Source: Paralichthys olivaceus
Lineage: Eukaryota > Chordata > Actinopteri > Pleuronectiformes > Paralichthyidae
Reading direction: 5' to 3'
Assembly (NCBI RefSeq): GCF_024713975.1
Contig: NC_091099.1
Span: 10,766,001 to 10,830,000, forward strand
DNA: 64,000 nucleotides
Shown: positions 1-21,961 of the stretch, one piece after another
Layout of the letters: the number at the start of each line of letters is the position of its first letter
Position numbering within the stretch: the stretch's first letter is position 1
Notes under the pieces: generated by a model
What the model was told of the DNA's origin: nothing
Databases searched by the model: none
What the model saw: the letters and a program-made list of their open reading frames with translations, nothing else
Position numbers and translations under genes: made by a program

Positions 1-796
1 TCCCCACGGGGAACCGGCCCAAACTCTTTCTCTGTCAATTTTCACCCACTCCCCAATTCAGACGAGCCTTTTCTCCCACCAACCTCACAATGAAGGATTT
101 GTCCTCGTTCTCTTTGTCCACCTCTGATATCTTTTTTTTGACTGCTCCCTCTCTGCAGACGGCATGCAGCGTATGCAAATACACGCTCCTTTATTCGCGG
201 GACCCCTCCCCTGAATGAATGCAACCTTAAATGAGGCCACACTTTTCACACATTTACAGAGGGGCATGGAAACATGCACATATTACAATCAGTGGATTTG
301 CATGCCCGCTCTGACACGCAGTCACTCAAACATCTGACCATTTTCAAAATGAGCAGGCACAGGATTATATGGCTGACAGGTTATTTTGTCTGTGTCTTTC
401 AGATCATTTATCCAAACAACAGAAAATGGAAATAGTCTAAAAAAAAGTCGCATGGAGCTAAATTCAAGATCTTTATATCTTCCAGCATTATCCAATACTA
501 ATCATATAAACAGCTAGTTTTTTGCTGCTCCTGAGAAGTTCCGACTTTGTTTGTTTTGCCATTTAATTGAGACTAAAGACAATGTTTATTTAATATTTTA
601 GTGCTCCCATAAAGTGATTTTCAGGCTTAACTTTTGAGTTAAATGTTCTTTAGTTCTTCTGACTTCTGTTTGAAAAGACTTGAGACTTGATTTGTAGAAG
701 AAGAGGAAACTGGACAAAGCCTTTTGTTTGCAAAGCTTCCTAAGAAGTTATGTTCTTTTCTGTTTCACCACACTAAAGCAATGTTGTCTTATAATA

Positions 797-797
<1 letters not shown>

Positions 798-863
<66 letters not shown>
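798..863. repeat. (CA)n microsatellite
   Basis: Uninterrupted CA dinucleotide run of about 33 units. It lies in non-coding DNA and explains the His/Thr-rich and Val/Cys-rich open frames read through it. Confidence 0.95.
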
Positions 864-865
<2 letters not shown>

Positions 866-3800
866 GGGCATTCAGATGTGTGGGATGAGGCTGAAAATGA
901 GACAGAAGTGGTGAGTGCACTGAGGAGGAGGTGTGGACTGTGTAACTCCGAAGGTTGGATGAATTACAACGGCGTCTGATGAACATAAAGCGCAGCTAAC
1001 TTTCCCAAGCTGGCCCGTGCCATCTGTGTGTGTGTGTGTGTGGTGGGGGGTTGACGTCTGCTGGACAGCCCTGACAGTTCGGCCTTTTCAGTCGTACATT
1101 ACTGAGCCGGCCGGCCTCTTTCCCATAGCAACCCTAACAGAGGTCAAAGGCTATGTGCTACCCCGCCCGTACTCCAGGGTGGCCACAGACGCTCTTAACT
1201 TGTTGACCGGTCACAGACAGAGCGGCTACAAACATGAACTTGAACTTGTCACGTGAACGATGGAGTTGCACATGATGATGATGAGTAGAATATAACTTCC
1301 TTTATTCACCTTTTCACTTTTCTCACCCTGGTTCTGAATTAATGTGCTACCGTTAAAGAATGCAACAACAAAAAAAAAGGTCACACCAAGGATTCCCCAC
1401 CTAAATCTGCTCACCCCCGAACCTCATCTCCTCCTGATATGATTACAAAGGCCCACTGTATTAAAGGCTCAGTCACCTAATTCTCCTCTACTTTTATTGG
1501 AGCGTACAGGACCCCTACTCAGGGACGCCACGGCCAACAGACGTAATCTGAAAAGCCTGGGATGCAGAAACTTCTCTCCATCTTCCTCTAAGATACTTAA
1601 CATCGGGCTTTGTGCTAGATTAGTCTCGGCCAAAGTTGCATTAAAGAGCCCAGATGAGCCTCGCTTGACCCACATTGGACCTCATCCAAGACTATAGGGC
1701 TAGGCTTTATAAATATATATATATATATATACACATATCACAGCAGAGCCGTTAAAACATTAATAGTGTCCACACATAGTGAGGAGAATCCAAAGAGGTA
1801 ACCCAGGAGCTATATGGTATTAACATTTTATCGCTACTATGGCTACGCTGCTGCACCCGAACAGAAAAGGAAGTGAGCGCCGGCTGCTGTCACTTCATCA
1901 TGTCACATATTATAATTTCCTTGCTCTGAAAATCCCACACAGAAAAAAAAAGCAATACATAGATAATAACGAATAACAGGAGGAAAGAGAGAAGAAAGAA
2001 AGGGAAAGGTAATCATCTCTATTCTGGCATTCTCTGGAGGGGAAATACATTTTCTCAATCAAATTCAAAGTTATGTACAAGAAGGAGGAGATTGAGGATT
2101 TGAAGACTGAATGTTTTAGTTACTGTATCTACAGTGTGCGGAGAGAGAGAGATTCAGGGACGCTCAAATCCTAAATCCTCCTGACGGGGTGTCTGAGCCG
2201 ATGACCTCACTGTCCAGCCTCTCTGCTTTCAGACCCGAAACTCTTTGTTTCAGATCAGATTAAAACCAGACTCTTAAGTAGCTCCAACATGATGTTTAAA
2301 CGCCCACACATCAAAAATCAATATGATTTAATTCTGTCTACTGCCTCGTTCTCGTTAGAGACCACTTCCCCCAACGTAGGCTACTGCAAAAAGTGAGAAT
2401 TACGAATCTCAGTAGGAAATCATCAGATGAATAAATGTGTGTGTGTGTGTGTGTGGGTGTGTGTCACTCGTCTTTACATTCTCCAAACACAAGCGAACAC
2501 GGCCGCTCTCGTGTGAGACGCCGTGTGGATGAATACATTTCCCTGACAAATTTGCGTCAGTCGCCGCCTCTTTTTGACCACGCTGTCTGTCGTCTGCTGC
2601 AGCTCTCACATGCAGCAGCACACCAACCCCCCCCCCTTACGTGTCCAATACACACACACACAGTCCGCCTGGCCCAGCTCCGCGTGCCTGCGAACCGCTA
2701 CAGCATGGCACTGCACAAGCTAACACACGCTAAAGCTAACACTGGTGGCCCAAACATGGCTTCCCACACCTGCCTCCTCGAGCATCCATCTGCCACCACC
2801 CTTTTCTCCACGAGACAACATTTTTTTAGTTTTGCTTTTCAACAATCAACAATTTAAAACCAGCTCCTGTGTTTTCTCCAACTCTGACCACGATCTGCTA
2901 CAAACAGATTGAAGCACGGAGCGAGCTCTGGTATCTCCACGATTCATTTCCCCGCCTTCACCTTGCTTTCTCTCCTCTGTCAAATCTGCCCGAAGCAATG
3001 CGCCGTATATCACAGATGAGCAGCACAAATGCAGTTATGCAGACACCTCGGAGTCTTTCATATGAATAAAGATAGGCAATCGTCTTTTGACATATCTGGC
3101 GAAGGCACATGTACAGTACGAAGCTCATTAATAACCATTATCCGCGGGGTTACATCATTCAGCTTGTTAGGCACACCCATCGCCTTAGCTGAGTCATTCG
3201 CAGCGATGCTACGTGCTGCCAACTGTCCTGAGAGATTTTCATGATGTGTGTGTTTTATTACAACCTGTGAGAGACACAAACGTGTAGATTTTGTCTGCAT
3301 GAAGGAAACAATGCATTCAGCGATGATGGAGACACTGTTTAAGGTTCAAATTCTAAATAAAACCAGACTAGAGTGTAAAACTACATGAATGGGATGTTGA
3401 TGTAACGTTGCATAACACCTCGGACACAATCCAACAGCAGAACGTGATCCACTCTGTGACGGGGTGCAGGCAGGCTTGAGCTTCTATACGCATATCATGT
3501 GTGAATGCATCTCTAATGCCACTGCAATCACTCTCATTTAGTAGGGGGGGGGGAAATCAGCATCTCCATGTCTTTCAGACATGCAGCAGAGGCTGAATAG
3601 ACTAATGAACAGTCAGGTGGCACTCCAGGCCCTGGACCCCCCCCATCACACACACATATCAAACACACATACACTTGCACACACATTAAAACTCAGCGGC
3701 TCGCCCGACCCCGGTGATCCGCGCGACAGTCTAATGTCTCAGGCATCTGCTCATGTCTAGTCTGGAGGGTCTTTCCCACCCTGCCCCCCAACTCAGGCCC

Positions 3801-4085
3801 CGCCGCAGCACCAGCACCCACAATGGTGGGAAAGCGGGTTTTTTCGGGGAGGGCTAAACAGCTATTGAGGGGGTGGGGGTGTGGAGTTAGAGAGAGAGAG
3901 GGTCTGAATGATAATGTGAAAACGCACGGTGCTGTTCATTAACACACAATCACTGCAGCTGCACATGTTGGCCCTGGACACACACACTCACGTGTCTCGC
4001 GTTTCTGATCCAGGTTCGTTCCAGAGACACCGGGGGGACAGGACAGCAGCTCTGCGCCAATGTTAGAGAACATGTTCTCAGGATC

Positions 4086-4157
4086 TGTGTGTGTGTGTGT
4101 GTGTGTGTGTGTCTGTGTGTGTGTGTGTGTGTGTGTCTGTGTGTGTGTGTGTGTGTG
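4086..4157. repeat. (GT)n microsatellite with two CT interruptions
   Basis: About 36 GT units interrupted twice by a single C-for-G change, giving three sub-blocks. Smaller GT or CA tracts occur at about 1023-1042, 2437-2463 and 4942-4971. No gene is associated with any of them. Confidence 0.93.
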
Positions 4158-4940
4158 AGAGAGGTTATAGGGATGAAGCTGGCAAAGATTTGGAGCCTCG
4201 ATATTTGGCGGCGACAGTTCGCCCATGTCAGAGTTTGGCAGAATGTGACATTTTTACGTTGTTGGAGTGAGTGAGACGTTTTTAGTCTGCTTGTCAAATA
4301 CAGTTTCTCATCACGTGTGCAGCAGGTGCAGCACAACGTCATCTCAGAGGATTCGTAATCAATACTAAACCCACAAACACACAATCAAATACAATGAAAA
4401 CTGAAAAACTTCAAATGTTAAAGTGCTAATATTCGGTTGTGTTATCATTACACATAAGGAGGAGCTTTGCGAGCCTTTTGTTCGTACACTCAATTGAACC
4501 TAAGATCGTAACAGTTCTGCCCTGAAACAATAATGTTCTTAAGATACTGTACAAAATATCTTAGTGAGAATTTCATCACATTTCAAGCAGTCCTGTGTTA
4601 ATCGACGAGCTTCGTCAGGCGGAGACGCGGCGTACACCGCTGCCTGGTGAGCACCAGGGAGTACAGAAGCACCATGACAAGAGAGGATGGCAGGTTTCCC
4701 TCAACCAGTGCCAGCTCATTAATTTTGTTTGCTACACAGCCCCCCCCCCCCCTGCATCACCCGTTACCACCAACCACCGTTCCTCATCCGCCAGCCCCCC
4801 CCCCCCCCTCACATCACCCCTTAACTGCTAATTAGCAGGAGCAGAAGATAGAGAAAAGGGAGAGGCCATGTGTGACTGGGGAGGAAATGGGAAACTCTTC
4901 TTCTTCCCCTCATCCTTTCTCCTGCTCCTCCCCCCTCCAA

Positions 4941-4974
<34 letters not shown>

Positions 4975-5040
4975 CCCCACCTCCTGCCCACCAACACCAT
5001 TACCACTAGTACCCAACAGGAAAACCATGATGCAGCTCAC

Positions 5041-5201
5041 CTACTATGCCAGCCCCAGCCATTTTAGGTGTCGCGGCAGCATCTCCCAAGATGGCTCCTC
5101 TGAGCGCGCCCGTTCTCCGGGGATCTGGCGAGGGTCTTTCTCCGCCTCCTCCTGGCACGGGCAAAGTGTCCCCCCGTTGGCGGTGCAGATGGCATTAGAG
5201 A
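5041..5201 (-). other. Candidate minus-strand exon, unassigned
   Basis: A GC-rich block stands out from AT-rich surroundings. Read on the minus strand it is bounded by an acceptor-like CCCCACAG ending at 5202 and a donor-like GTGAGC starting at 5040. One frame stays open for about 51 codons from the acceptor to two consecutive TAG codons immediately before the donor. The peptide is not recognised. Because the frame closes right at the donor, a coding internal exon is unlikely; an untranslated or lncRNA exon, or chance, is as likely. Confidence 0.2.
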
Positions 5202-7224
5202 CTGTGGGGCAAAAAGGGTGATGAGAGAGGAGGAGGTGGCAATGTCGGCCTGACCGCGTTTTCCTCCCCGCTTTCCTGGTTTGTTTAAAGGAGGTTTTTT
5301 AGAAACACGCCAACCTCCAGAAAACCTGCAAAAAGAGAAGACAAAAGAGAAAAAGGACATTTCAGACTTTTAGTTGTTATTATAGGTGAACACAAACATA
5401 TGATCGTGTCCTTTTCAGCTAGATCTCCAAACTTTTAAATCTTTGCAGGTCTGCTTGCTGTGCATGTGTGTGTGTTTTTGCCACAGTATAAAGCATTAGA
5501 AGAATTGCACTCGTGTTGAAACAACGACGCCTCGGACCATCATATAAATAAAGTCTAGAGTGCTTTTACTCCCATTCATTACGGAGGCATGTGACAGGGA
5601 GGGCTCAGGAAAAGACTTCGACCTCGGCCTTTTCACATATCCAATATCTCGCAGTGAAACGAAGCAATTAGCCCGAAGTGACAGCGAGCTCCGCTGCAAT
5701 AGCTAGTTAACAGAGTGAATGAAAACTCTCATCTCACTTTGGTGCTCTTTAGGCTTTAGTGGCATTCTCCGGGCTGAGCGTCTGCGCCGCACAAGCGCTG
5801 AAGTGCCAGGTTGAAAGGTTCGGCTCCCGTCTACAGGATGGCCCCGGCCTTCTCATTGAGGCGACACACAATGTTTCCCAAAGGCACAGGAACATGGTGC
5901 AGCTTTAAACACAGACGACAAGTGTTTTTTTTAACCCTGTGTTATGTAGGGTGCTACAGCACTCAACTGCTTTATTAATCGTCCTGGAGACACTAGTGTG
6001 CAGACAAAGCGTTAGCTTCCCTTTTCTCTCATCTGTAAACAAAGTCTTGAAAGAGAAATCTAAAATCTGTTCCCATTTTTTTTAATGGATGGAAAATACT
6101 CATCCAAAAGAATTAGAGGGAAATTAATATAACTACTGGCTGTAAAAAAAAGTATGTAGTAATGGCAGAAGAGAACATACGAGTCAGTGTGAGAGAAAAC
6201 CTGGAGGACATCACGCAAATGAGGAATTCTTTAACTTCAATGTTATTTTACAGCTTAAATGTCAGGTGGGATGAGAGGGGACGAGGCTTTGTTAACACAA
6301 AACATTTCGACATGTCACACAGGCGAAAACAATAAAATCAACGATGGCTGAGTTCCATTTAGCAGCTTCAGTTTCTGGGCTCTGGTGTTGTGCATGCAGC
6401 CTCACTGTCATGGCGGACTGGCACACTTAAATAGATCAAGGCCATTGTTAAAACCAACATGTCTGCGGTGATTAAGGCCTGTTGCTACTAAACCAATATT
6501 GATATTAACCAGATTATTAGACTTTTTTTTACATAATAACAACAAAATGATTCTTGGATGATGTCTCTAAATCTTAGGTCATATCCCTTGGAACGGAAAA
6601 GGTTTTGGACAATGCTATTTCCCTCCACCCACTGGGCGACCTGTTTAACATTCAGCACCATGTTGCAGAGGGTCTGAATGGACAGAACCACCAGGACCAG
6701 CCTACAACAGTTACTGACTGTGGACCCTCACAGGCCATTCACACAGCTTCAAAATAAAAAGAAGTTAGATTAAAAGAGCACAAGACAAATATATGTGAAG
6801 CCAAAGTGCAGAACACAGGGATAAATGAGAAGCTGCTTGAGCTTCAAACTCCGTCTTTCCCTCATGAAATTACAAAAAACAAATTAGCTTTTATTCATAA
6901 GAATTTTGGATTTCTTTACAAAAACATGTTCACATGTCTCCAGTGCAGAATGTGATAAACACAGTTAAGATAAAAACATTTCAACACAAAGAAAAAGCAC
7001 CATCTGCTAAAAGTTTATGCTTATTATAAAAGAAAAAATATATATTATCATGCTATACCAAATATTTCCATACCATGTTTGTCCATACACACGTTTAAAG
7101 CCACTCAATATTATTTTTATGCTCATTTTCTTTACGGATTTTCTAAATAAAGTAAAAGAAAAAAATATTTTCTTACCTTTTTGTGGTGAAAGTGAAAATC
7201 CACCTCGTTGGGTTTAAAGCCTGA

Positions 7225-7277
7225 AGGGTCTTCTCCCTCTCTCTCTCTCTGTCTCTCTCTCTCTCTGTTTCTCTCTC
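7225..7277. repeat. (CT)n-rich pyrimidine tract
   Basis: Interrupted CT/CTCTGT repeat of about 50 bp, with no coding potential and no associated gene seen. Confidence 0.85.
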
Positions 7278-8746
7278 ACAACGTTATACGGAAGTCATTT
7301 CTACTTTCGGTTATCTAGCTTTATGACAGGTATTTAACACTCATACAGCTAGATAACCAAAGACAGAAACAGACCTCCCCTCACTCTGTGCACCGACATG
7401 ATGCTGCAGGCGTCCTCTGGAAACAGGTGAACACACATGAGCCTATAATAAAACATTACATCTTACATAACATCATCTTTAAAAACATTAATAACAACTA
7501 AACAACGGAAGATATTCATTAGGTGAGTTCAGTGTATTAAGAGTGAGGATATAAACACGTGTGCTGCTAGTTGAGATACAAATAAACCTTCAAGTCGCTG
7601 GTTAAGGCCTAATAACTGTTGACCTAAAAATATTTCACAGTTTTATTCAAAAGGCCTCCTTCAAAATATTATTATATCTATATTAATAGAATAAAAACAC
7701 TATTTTGCATTTATTGTTAAACATATATTTGTGTGGGGGGCCTGTAGCTTATATATTAGCATCTGACATCTAAGTGCATTTTTTTAAAAGAAAATACAAC
7801 ATAATAAAACATAATTTACAAAGAAAAAAAGTGTAAAACTTAAAAAAAAAACTCCTTGAAATATAACACAGACCAGGCACATTGCACGTGTTAAAGCTGC
7901 ATTCACAAACACCCACCTGCACACTCCACCAATACACAGATTATTTGCTCTGCAGCGTTTCCATTAACATTTTTACACCATGCAGGTGCAATATTAGAGA
8001 ACCAACACTAACCTGCAGTGGGATTTTATACAATTAAAGACATTTTAACACTAAGAATGAAGGACTGATGGTATTTTATAACGTTAAAATGTGAATATAT
8101 TTTTTAAATTCACAAGAATATACATTTAAACTGTGAAAAGAGGCTAAATTGAGATAACAGCTTGTTTTCTAATTAAACGGCCTGAAAGAAATGACCATGA
8201 CCCTGAGACCACGCTGAGTAAAGACACGTCTCTCTGATGCAGCAGCTTCAGAGATGCTCCTCTTTTATTCTTTCTTTCTTTTTATAATCTACTGAATCTA
8301 AATTGAGCTGCAGCTTTTTTTTTAAGATGCTTTAATTTCTTATTGGCTCTTTAAAGCTCCTGGGGGGCAACGAATCCCCACTTTTAATGAGAGTTGTGAT
8401 TGGCCTACTTCTTCTTCTTCTTCTTCTTCTAAAACTAGACTAGTATTCCACATCACGGGGATTATCCGCACGAGCTATTACAGGAACCAATTTGCTCCTG
8501 TAGTCAGAATATTACAGGCCGAGGAGCTGGTTTATAGTAAGAATAATGTGGTACTTTATAGAAAAAGGTTTTTTTTTGTCTGTTTAAGGGACAAATCACG
8601 TGTAGATTTGAATTAAATGCGATGAATAAATATGGTTAAATAAACTAAAATGCAAACATGCAATGCAAAAATTAAAATGTGCATGAGACACATGAAAATG
8701 CAACGTTGTCCGTGCGCATCCTTCCTGTCCCCAGCCGCTGTCTTAC

Positions 8747-8992
8747 CTGTGTCCGAGCTAAAAACGTCCTGAACTTCAGCCGCTGGTGAATCTTTGCAGA
8801 TGCTGAATGTTGGACTCTGTGGAACAGTGGAGATGTTCTTCCTCCTCCTGCTCCTCTTCCTCGCTCCTGCTCCATCCTCGCTCCTGCAGCCTCTGCCTCT
8901 CCTCCAGCTCGCGCGCCTCCTCCACTGTCACACAACCCGCTCCCGCACTGACGTCATACCGAGACCAGGGGGCGGCGGGCTGACCAATCACA
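8747..8992 (-). promoter_or_regulatory. GC-rich promoter island with CRE, CCAAT and GC box; putative first exon
   Basis: Locally GC-rich DNA in an AT-rich neighbourhood carries a perfect CRE octamer TGACGTCA at 8949-8956, a GC-box-like GGGGGCGGCGGG near 8969 and CCAAT at 8984-8988. On the minus strand the sequence downstream of these motifs ends in a good donor, ACACAG|GTAAGAC, at 8747/8746. A purine-rich frame runs through it but resembles no protein and looks untranslated. I infer a promoter and 5' UTR exon of a minus-strand transcript whose later exons are not recognised. A bidirectional promoter is also possible. Confidence 0.4.
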
Positions 8993-11515
8993 GCGTCCGC
9001 CCGGCACCAGAGGTTGTCCGCGCTCAGCGAGACCTCTCACTCTGACTTATTTTCTCTGACTGATTGAATGATTGATTTCTTCAACGCTTACCAGGCCTGC
9101 TGCTGACACTGATAATGACTTGTATGTACATGAATAACTTCAACATCATAACTTTCCTCGAGGCAAATTCATCTCCCTTAAGTATGTGTGACCTTCAGTT
9201 AGTGTAAATTTACAAAACAATTCTGGGTAAAAATACCATTCCTCTTTTCTTTTAGACTTGAATTATGAGTCATGATCTTTGTTCTATGGACATCTTGTGA
9301 TCTGCTTTTAGATTTTTGGAACTGTAGAATAATAGAATAATGCATAGAATAATTTAGAATCTGATTTTCAGTTTCAAGACATTGTGAAGTTGAATGAGTT
9401 TAAGTTTTATATGATCAGGTTTTATTGTCATCTATGAGTCTGTTTAGTTACATTTACTGGTGAAACCGTTGCTGCTGTTCTTGGCCTGGTCTCTATTGTA
9501 AAAGTGATTTTGAATCTCAAAGGGACAAACCTGATTAAATAAAGGCTAATAGATAAATAAACAACATCATCGTTGTTTAATAGATGAATAGTGTTTCTTA
9601 ATGATCCTTGTCTGTTGGTTTATTTGGAAGCAGGATTATACAAAAACTGATTTCCAACAAATTCTGTAAATTCTGTTGAGGATGTGGATCAAGGGAAAGG
9701 ATTTGTTTTTACACATTTTTAACAATTTTTTTATGACAAATTTTTTTTTTTGTTATTCGACCTCTTTTTTTTTTCTTGTATATTTGTACATGAGAAGAAG
9801 ACGATCATGTGCAGGCTTGTTCAGCTTTGGCCAAGCTCTTATCATCTTGTCTTTTAAACTGTGTATCTATCAATTCTCTTGAATAGACTATAAAAACTAG
9901 TCAGTGTGGATTGCGATGTACTATTTCTAGAGGAATGCCTTAATATACAATGGTTCCATCTGAACTTCCAGGGTGTTCCAATAAGAATCCAGCTCAACTT
10001 TATACGCCTCTGCTGCAATTCCATGTAACTCCCTGTGTTGCTCCACTGCCGTGACATCCACATGGTTGAGGCTCATCCAATTTCACCATTTAACACAGCA
10101 ATCAAAAATGTGTAAACAGTAGCACTGCCACAAATTGGTAGCCAAACTAAGTTATATTACATTCATATTATATCATTGCAGGGTGCCATCTCCCACACAC
10201 ATCATGCCATTAGGTCTTTGTAAGTTTTGAAAAGAAAGTGCACAAGACAACGGAATGACTTCCCGCCCTTCTCTGTTACACAGGGTTTCATAGACTAGGT
10301 GAAAGGGTGAACCATCTTCACACATAAAAGATCTTTGAGGTTTGAGGCGTTTATGGCAAGTGTTGGCCATGAGCTCAGGAGCCACAGCCAAGAGTCATCA
10401 AAACAGTTTCCTCCAAATCTGTAATAAATGAAAATGTTTTCTTTAATCTGGGACCAACCAGAACACATCAAGTCTCTGAGCCACGTTTACAGCAAACAAT
10501 GGCTGAATGGAGGAGATCATGAATATGGGTTGTGGGCTTCTCCTTGTCTCTGGAAATTTAATTTTAGTGAAGCGAACAGAAGTTTAAGTGCTTTGTGGTT
10601 CAATCGTAGAATCATAGATTTCAGTCAGAATACAGAAAACTCAAAGTCTAACAGTATCCAGCTTCAATGCCAGAATCTTAATGGACATTTATTCTTGAAA
10701 TGAATTTTTGGACCTGTGACTTTAACAGAAATGTTTCTGGATCTATTCAGAATGTACAGACTCAAACCAGCCAATGTAAAAAAAAAAAACATTTTCTCAC
10801 CCAGGATTGAAACTTTTGTTGGGTTGTGGTTCACAATCTGATAAACCATAATTTCAAAGCTACCAAATGACTGATAATCCCAAAAAACTTGAAATAAACA
10901 TTTTAAATTTTGTTTCAATAAATCTATCTGAATTATCTTATTTTCATTTTCAATGCAAACTTCACTCCCATTTTTCTTTTTTCCCTGTGGTTCATGATCT
11001 GTTGCTGATTTATCCTCCATGTGGTCCACTAAGCATCGACACTCAGCCTGCGACATGTAGGACTGCAGATCACACACTGCACATTTTCACCAACCTCTTT
11101 AATGGTCATGTGTTTGTTCATGTGTGTTGTATCAGCATTTTCTGTCGATTCTTTCAAAAGGTGCGGTGGAACAATTTATATGTGTATAGCGCCGGAGAAC
11201 AGGGAGAGCCATTTTCACCACGGCGCACACAGAGGCTGCCTTGTCTTCCTTCACTGAAGTCAAATGTCTTAATGGGTGCTAATACTAGCTTAGCTTATAT
11301 CAGATTTAGCTCCTTGGTTTATTTTTGGCACGGGTCATGAAGCCCTTCCAACAAAGAAATGTGCCACAAAGACTTTAACCGGAACCAAGACAAAGAGCAA
11401 GAAAATCACACTCTGGAAATACTGCTTATATATGAGCTGTTTAAAACCTGCAAATATGTGATCAACAATAACTCACTGATTGGGGAAAAAAAGGTAGAAT
11501 ACACTTATCTTGACT
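8993..11515. other. Intergenic AT-rich DNA, nothing recognised
   Basis: No open frame here resembles a known protein. The sequence is AT-rich with long T and A runs (for example 9739-9774 and 10778-10790) and may include decayed repeats that I cannot name. It separates the promoter-like island near 8.9 kb from the 3' end of tvp23a. Confidence 0.5.
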
Positions 11516-11521
11516 TTTATT
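11516..11521 (-). terminator. Candidate poly(A) signal of tvp23a
   Basis: TTTATT on the plus strand is AATAAA on the minus strand, about 195 nt downstream of the tvp23a stop codon. It is the first canonical signal noticed after that stop. A (CA)n tract at 11647-11667 would lie inside this 3' UTR. Confidence 0.45.
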
Positions 11522-11715
11522 GGCATAATAGTCAGACTGATCCATGGGCAACATGTGAGTAGTTAGCAGCATGAAACAACGGCACAAAGCCATTCAAGTA
11601 GATGAGGTTTGTGGAAACTCTGGAGATCAGGCAGCTCAATGTATAGCACACACACACACACACACATACGCAAGCACACACAAACAATAACACACACAAG
11701 TAGGGGAGGTCATCT

Positions 11716-13341
<1,626 letters not shown>

Positions 13342-14674
13342 CGTCTTGACGAGCAGAGAAAACCCAGCACAGGGAGAAACCTCAGGTTGTTCTTTGTGTC
13401 CTGCAGCTCAGGGGAACACGAGGTACCGGGACACAGATGTGTTCCAGGAGCGTGTGGGAGGCCGGCAGATGTGCGATGCTGCGTTGAGGTGCAGGGAAAC
13501 ACGGTGTCGCAGTGAAATGAGACCGACTCAAACAATGCTTGTCACTGTTGCAGCTGCATGTTGTGGAGCAGCTGTAGATCCAGAGTTACTCAGTGGAAGT
13601 GTGGTGTAGTGGAGTAGTGGTGGTGTTTATAGTTCAGAGGGGACGGAAGGTAAAGATACAACCGATGTGTGGTTTGATAAAGAAACAATCCTGATCAGAA
13701 AACCAAAAACAAAACAACGACCGCGGCAGGACTCGAACCTGCAATCCCCTGATCCGAAGTCAGATGCCTTATCCATTAGGCCACGCGGCCCTTATATTGT
13801 AAAAGTGGCAGAATATAACTAATATATAAACAGTCCTGTTTGTGTTTTACGCTGCTGTTATTGACAACATTCTACTATACATAATTGCTGTATAATCCAG
13901 ATTCGAATACGACTCACAGCCGAACTTTGTCCCTCCGCTGTCCCACACAATCGATCGTTTTACACGGGTTGCAGTCTTCCAATCCGCTGGGAGGCGCTAA
14001 CGCCCCGTCTTGCCTGTGTTGTTGTTGCTGCCATGCTAGAGGAACATGCTCCTCGTCTGTGAAACGATTTTAAACAAGTTTGAATAAATATTCTCTCACT
14101 TCGCTTCAACTTTAGACCAGACAACACACAGACAAGGTGAGCGATCTTTGGTTTGCTTTTGTTTAGCTAACAAACTTATGCGATATTTTGTTTGGCTATC
14201 AAGTTAGCATCAGTCAGTGTTCGTAGTAAACATTACTGAAACATCCATCAGCAGGCTAGCTGTATAATCATTTAGCTATATGACATAGGAAGCTATTTTT
14301 ATTGGTTAACTATAGTTTTTGAACTAATCTTAGCAGTTACTTTCAGTCGTGCCAATGGTCAATGTTAAAGCTCGGTATTAACTTTGTAGTGATGAAAACA
14401 AGTAAAAGCATACATTTAACTCAGTAGCACCAAGATATGAAAATCACAAAATCTTATTTAATAAGACCAGCACAATTAAGACATGTAACAATCGTGAAAT
14501 AGCAAAAATAAAAGGCCCCATATAAGCTAGAACTTCCTTGATTTGAATATTGTACCCATGTACTAAAGTATATTATTTCATCATTTAAATCCAGGACTAT
14601 CTAAGAAGTCCCATGTCATATTGCTGATGTTGTTTCAATGTCTTCCAGCTCCAGTGTGACGTCCTCATGAGGTG
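13342..14674. promoter_or_regulatory. Divergent tvp23a/polg upstream region, including polg untranslated exon
   Basis: Between the tvp23a start codon (minus strand) and the polg start codon (plus strand) lie 1.3 kb. The tRNA-Arg(TCG) at 13718-13790 sits inside. A likely first, untranslated polg exon ends at 14136 with donor GACAAG|GTGAGC. The next exon begins after TCTTCCAG at 14648, leaving 26 nt of 5' UTR before the ATG at 14675. Transcription start sites are not determined; no TATA box was evident. Confidence 0.5.
13718..13790 (-). tRNA. tRNA-Arg (anticodon TCG)
   Basis: 73-nt cloverleaf on the minus strand. The 5' acceptor strand GGCCGCG pairs with CGCGGTC (one G-T pair), discriminator G. 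The anticodon stem TCTGA/TCAGG encloses loop CTTCGGA, giving anticodon TCG. The T arm contains GGTTCGAGTCC, a good internal B box, and TGGCCTAATGG serves as A box. It has no intron and no encoded CCA, as expected for a eukaryotic nuclear tRNA. It lies between the divergent tvp23a and polg genes. Confidence 0.95.
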
Positions 14675-21819
<7,145 letters not shown>

Positions 21820-21961
21820 CACTTTGTGGACAACACTACTGTTCAGAACAGCTGCACCTGCTCATGACTGCCAAGAGGCCGTTCATCCGCTGGTTAAACT
21901 CCGGCTCAGCGAGGAACGTGGGGACAAGTGAGTCAAACCGAGGAGCTTCTGAAGGGCCAGC

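Larger units (their letters stand above)
1..8670. other. Non-coding stretch with microsatellites, no gene recognised
   Basis: All open frames here are short, and many are built on CA/GT repeats; none resembles a known protein. The stretch holds several microsatellites listed separately, poly-C and poly-G runs (for example near 3542-3551 and 4741-4752), and AT-rich DNA from about 6.4 to 8.2 kb. Some non-repetitive blocks of mixed composition, for example 2470-2620 and 5040-5200, might be regulatory, but nothing in this sequence alone shows it. It could be the intron or far flank of a minus-strand transcript starting near 8.95 kb. Confidence 0.5.

Noticed and set aside
2435-2857. 140-codon plus-strand open frame, the longest in the first 8 kb
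   Set aside because: It starts in a GT microsatellite and has no recognisable domain, splice context or conserved composition; it is expected by chance in GC-richer non-coding DNA.
3939-4384. Overlapping long minus-strand frames rich in His-Thr
   Set aside because: They read through the (GT)n tract at 4086-4157; repeat-driven artefact.
10173-11077. Minus-strand open frames of 72 and 137 codons
   Set aside because: No recognisable family, no splice structure, and AT-rich low-complexity composition.
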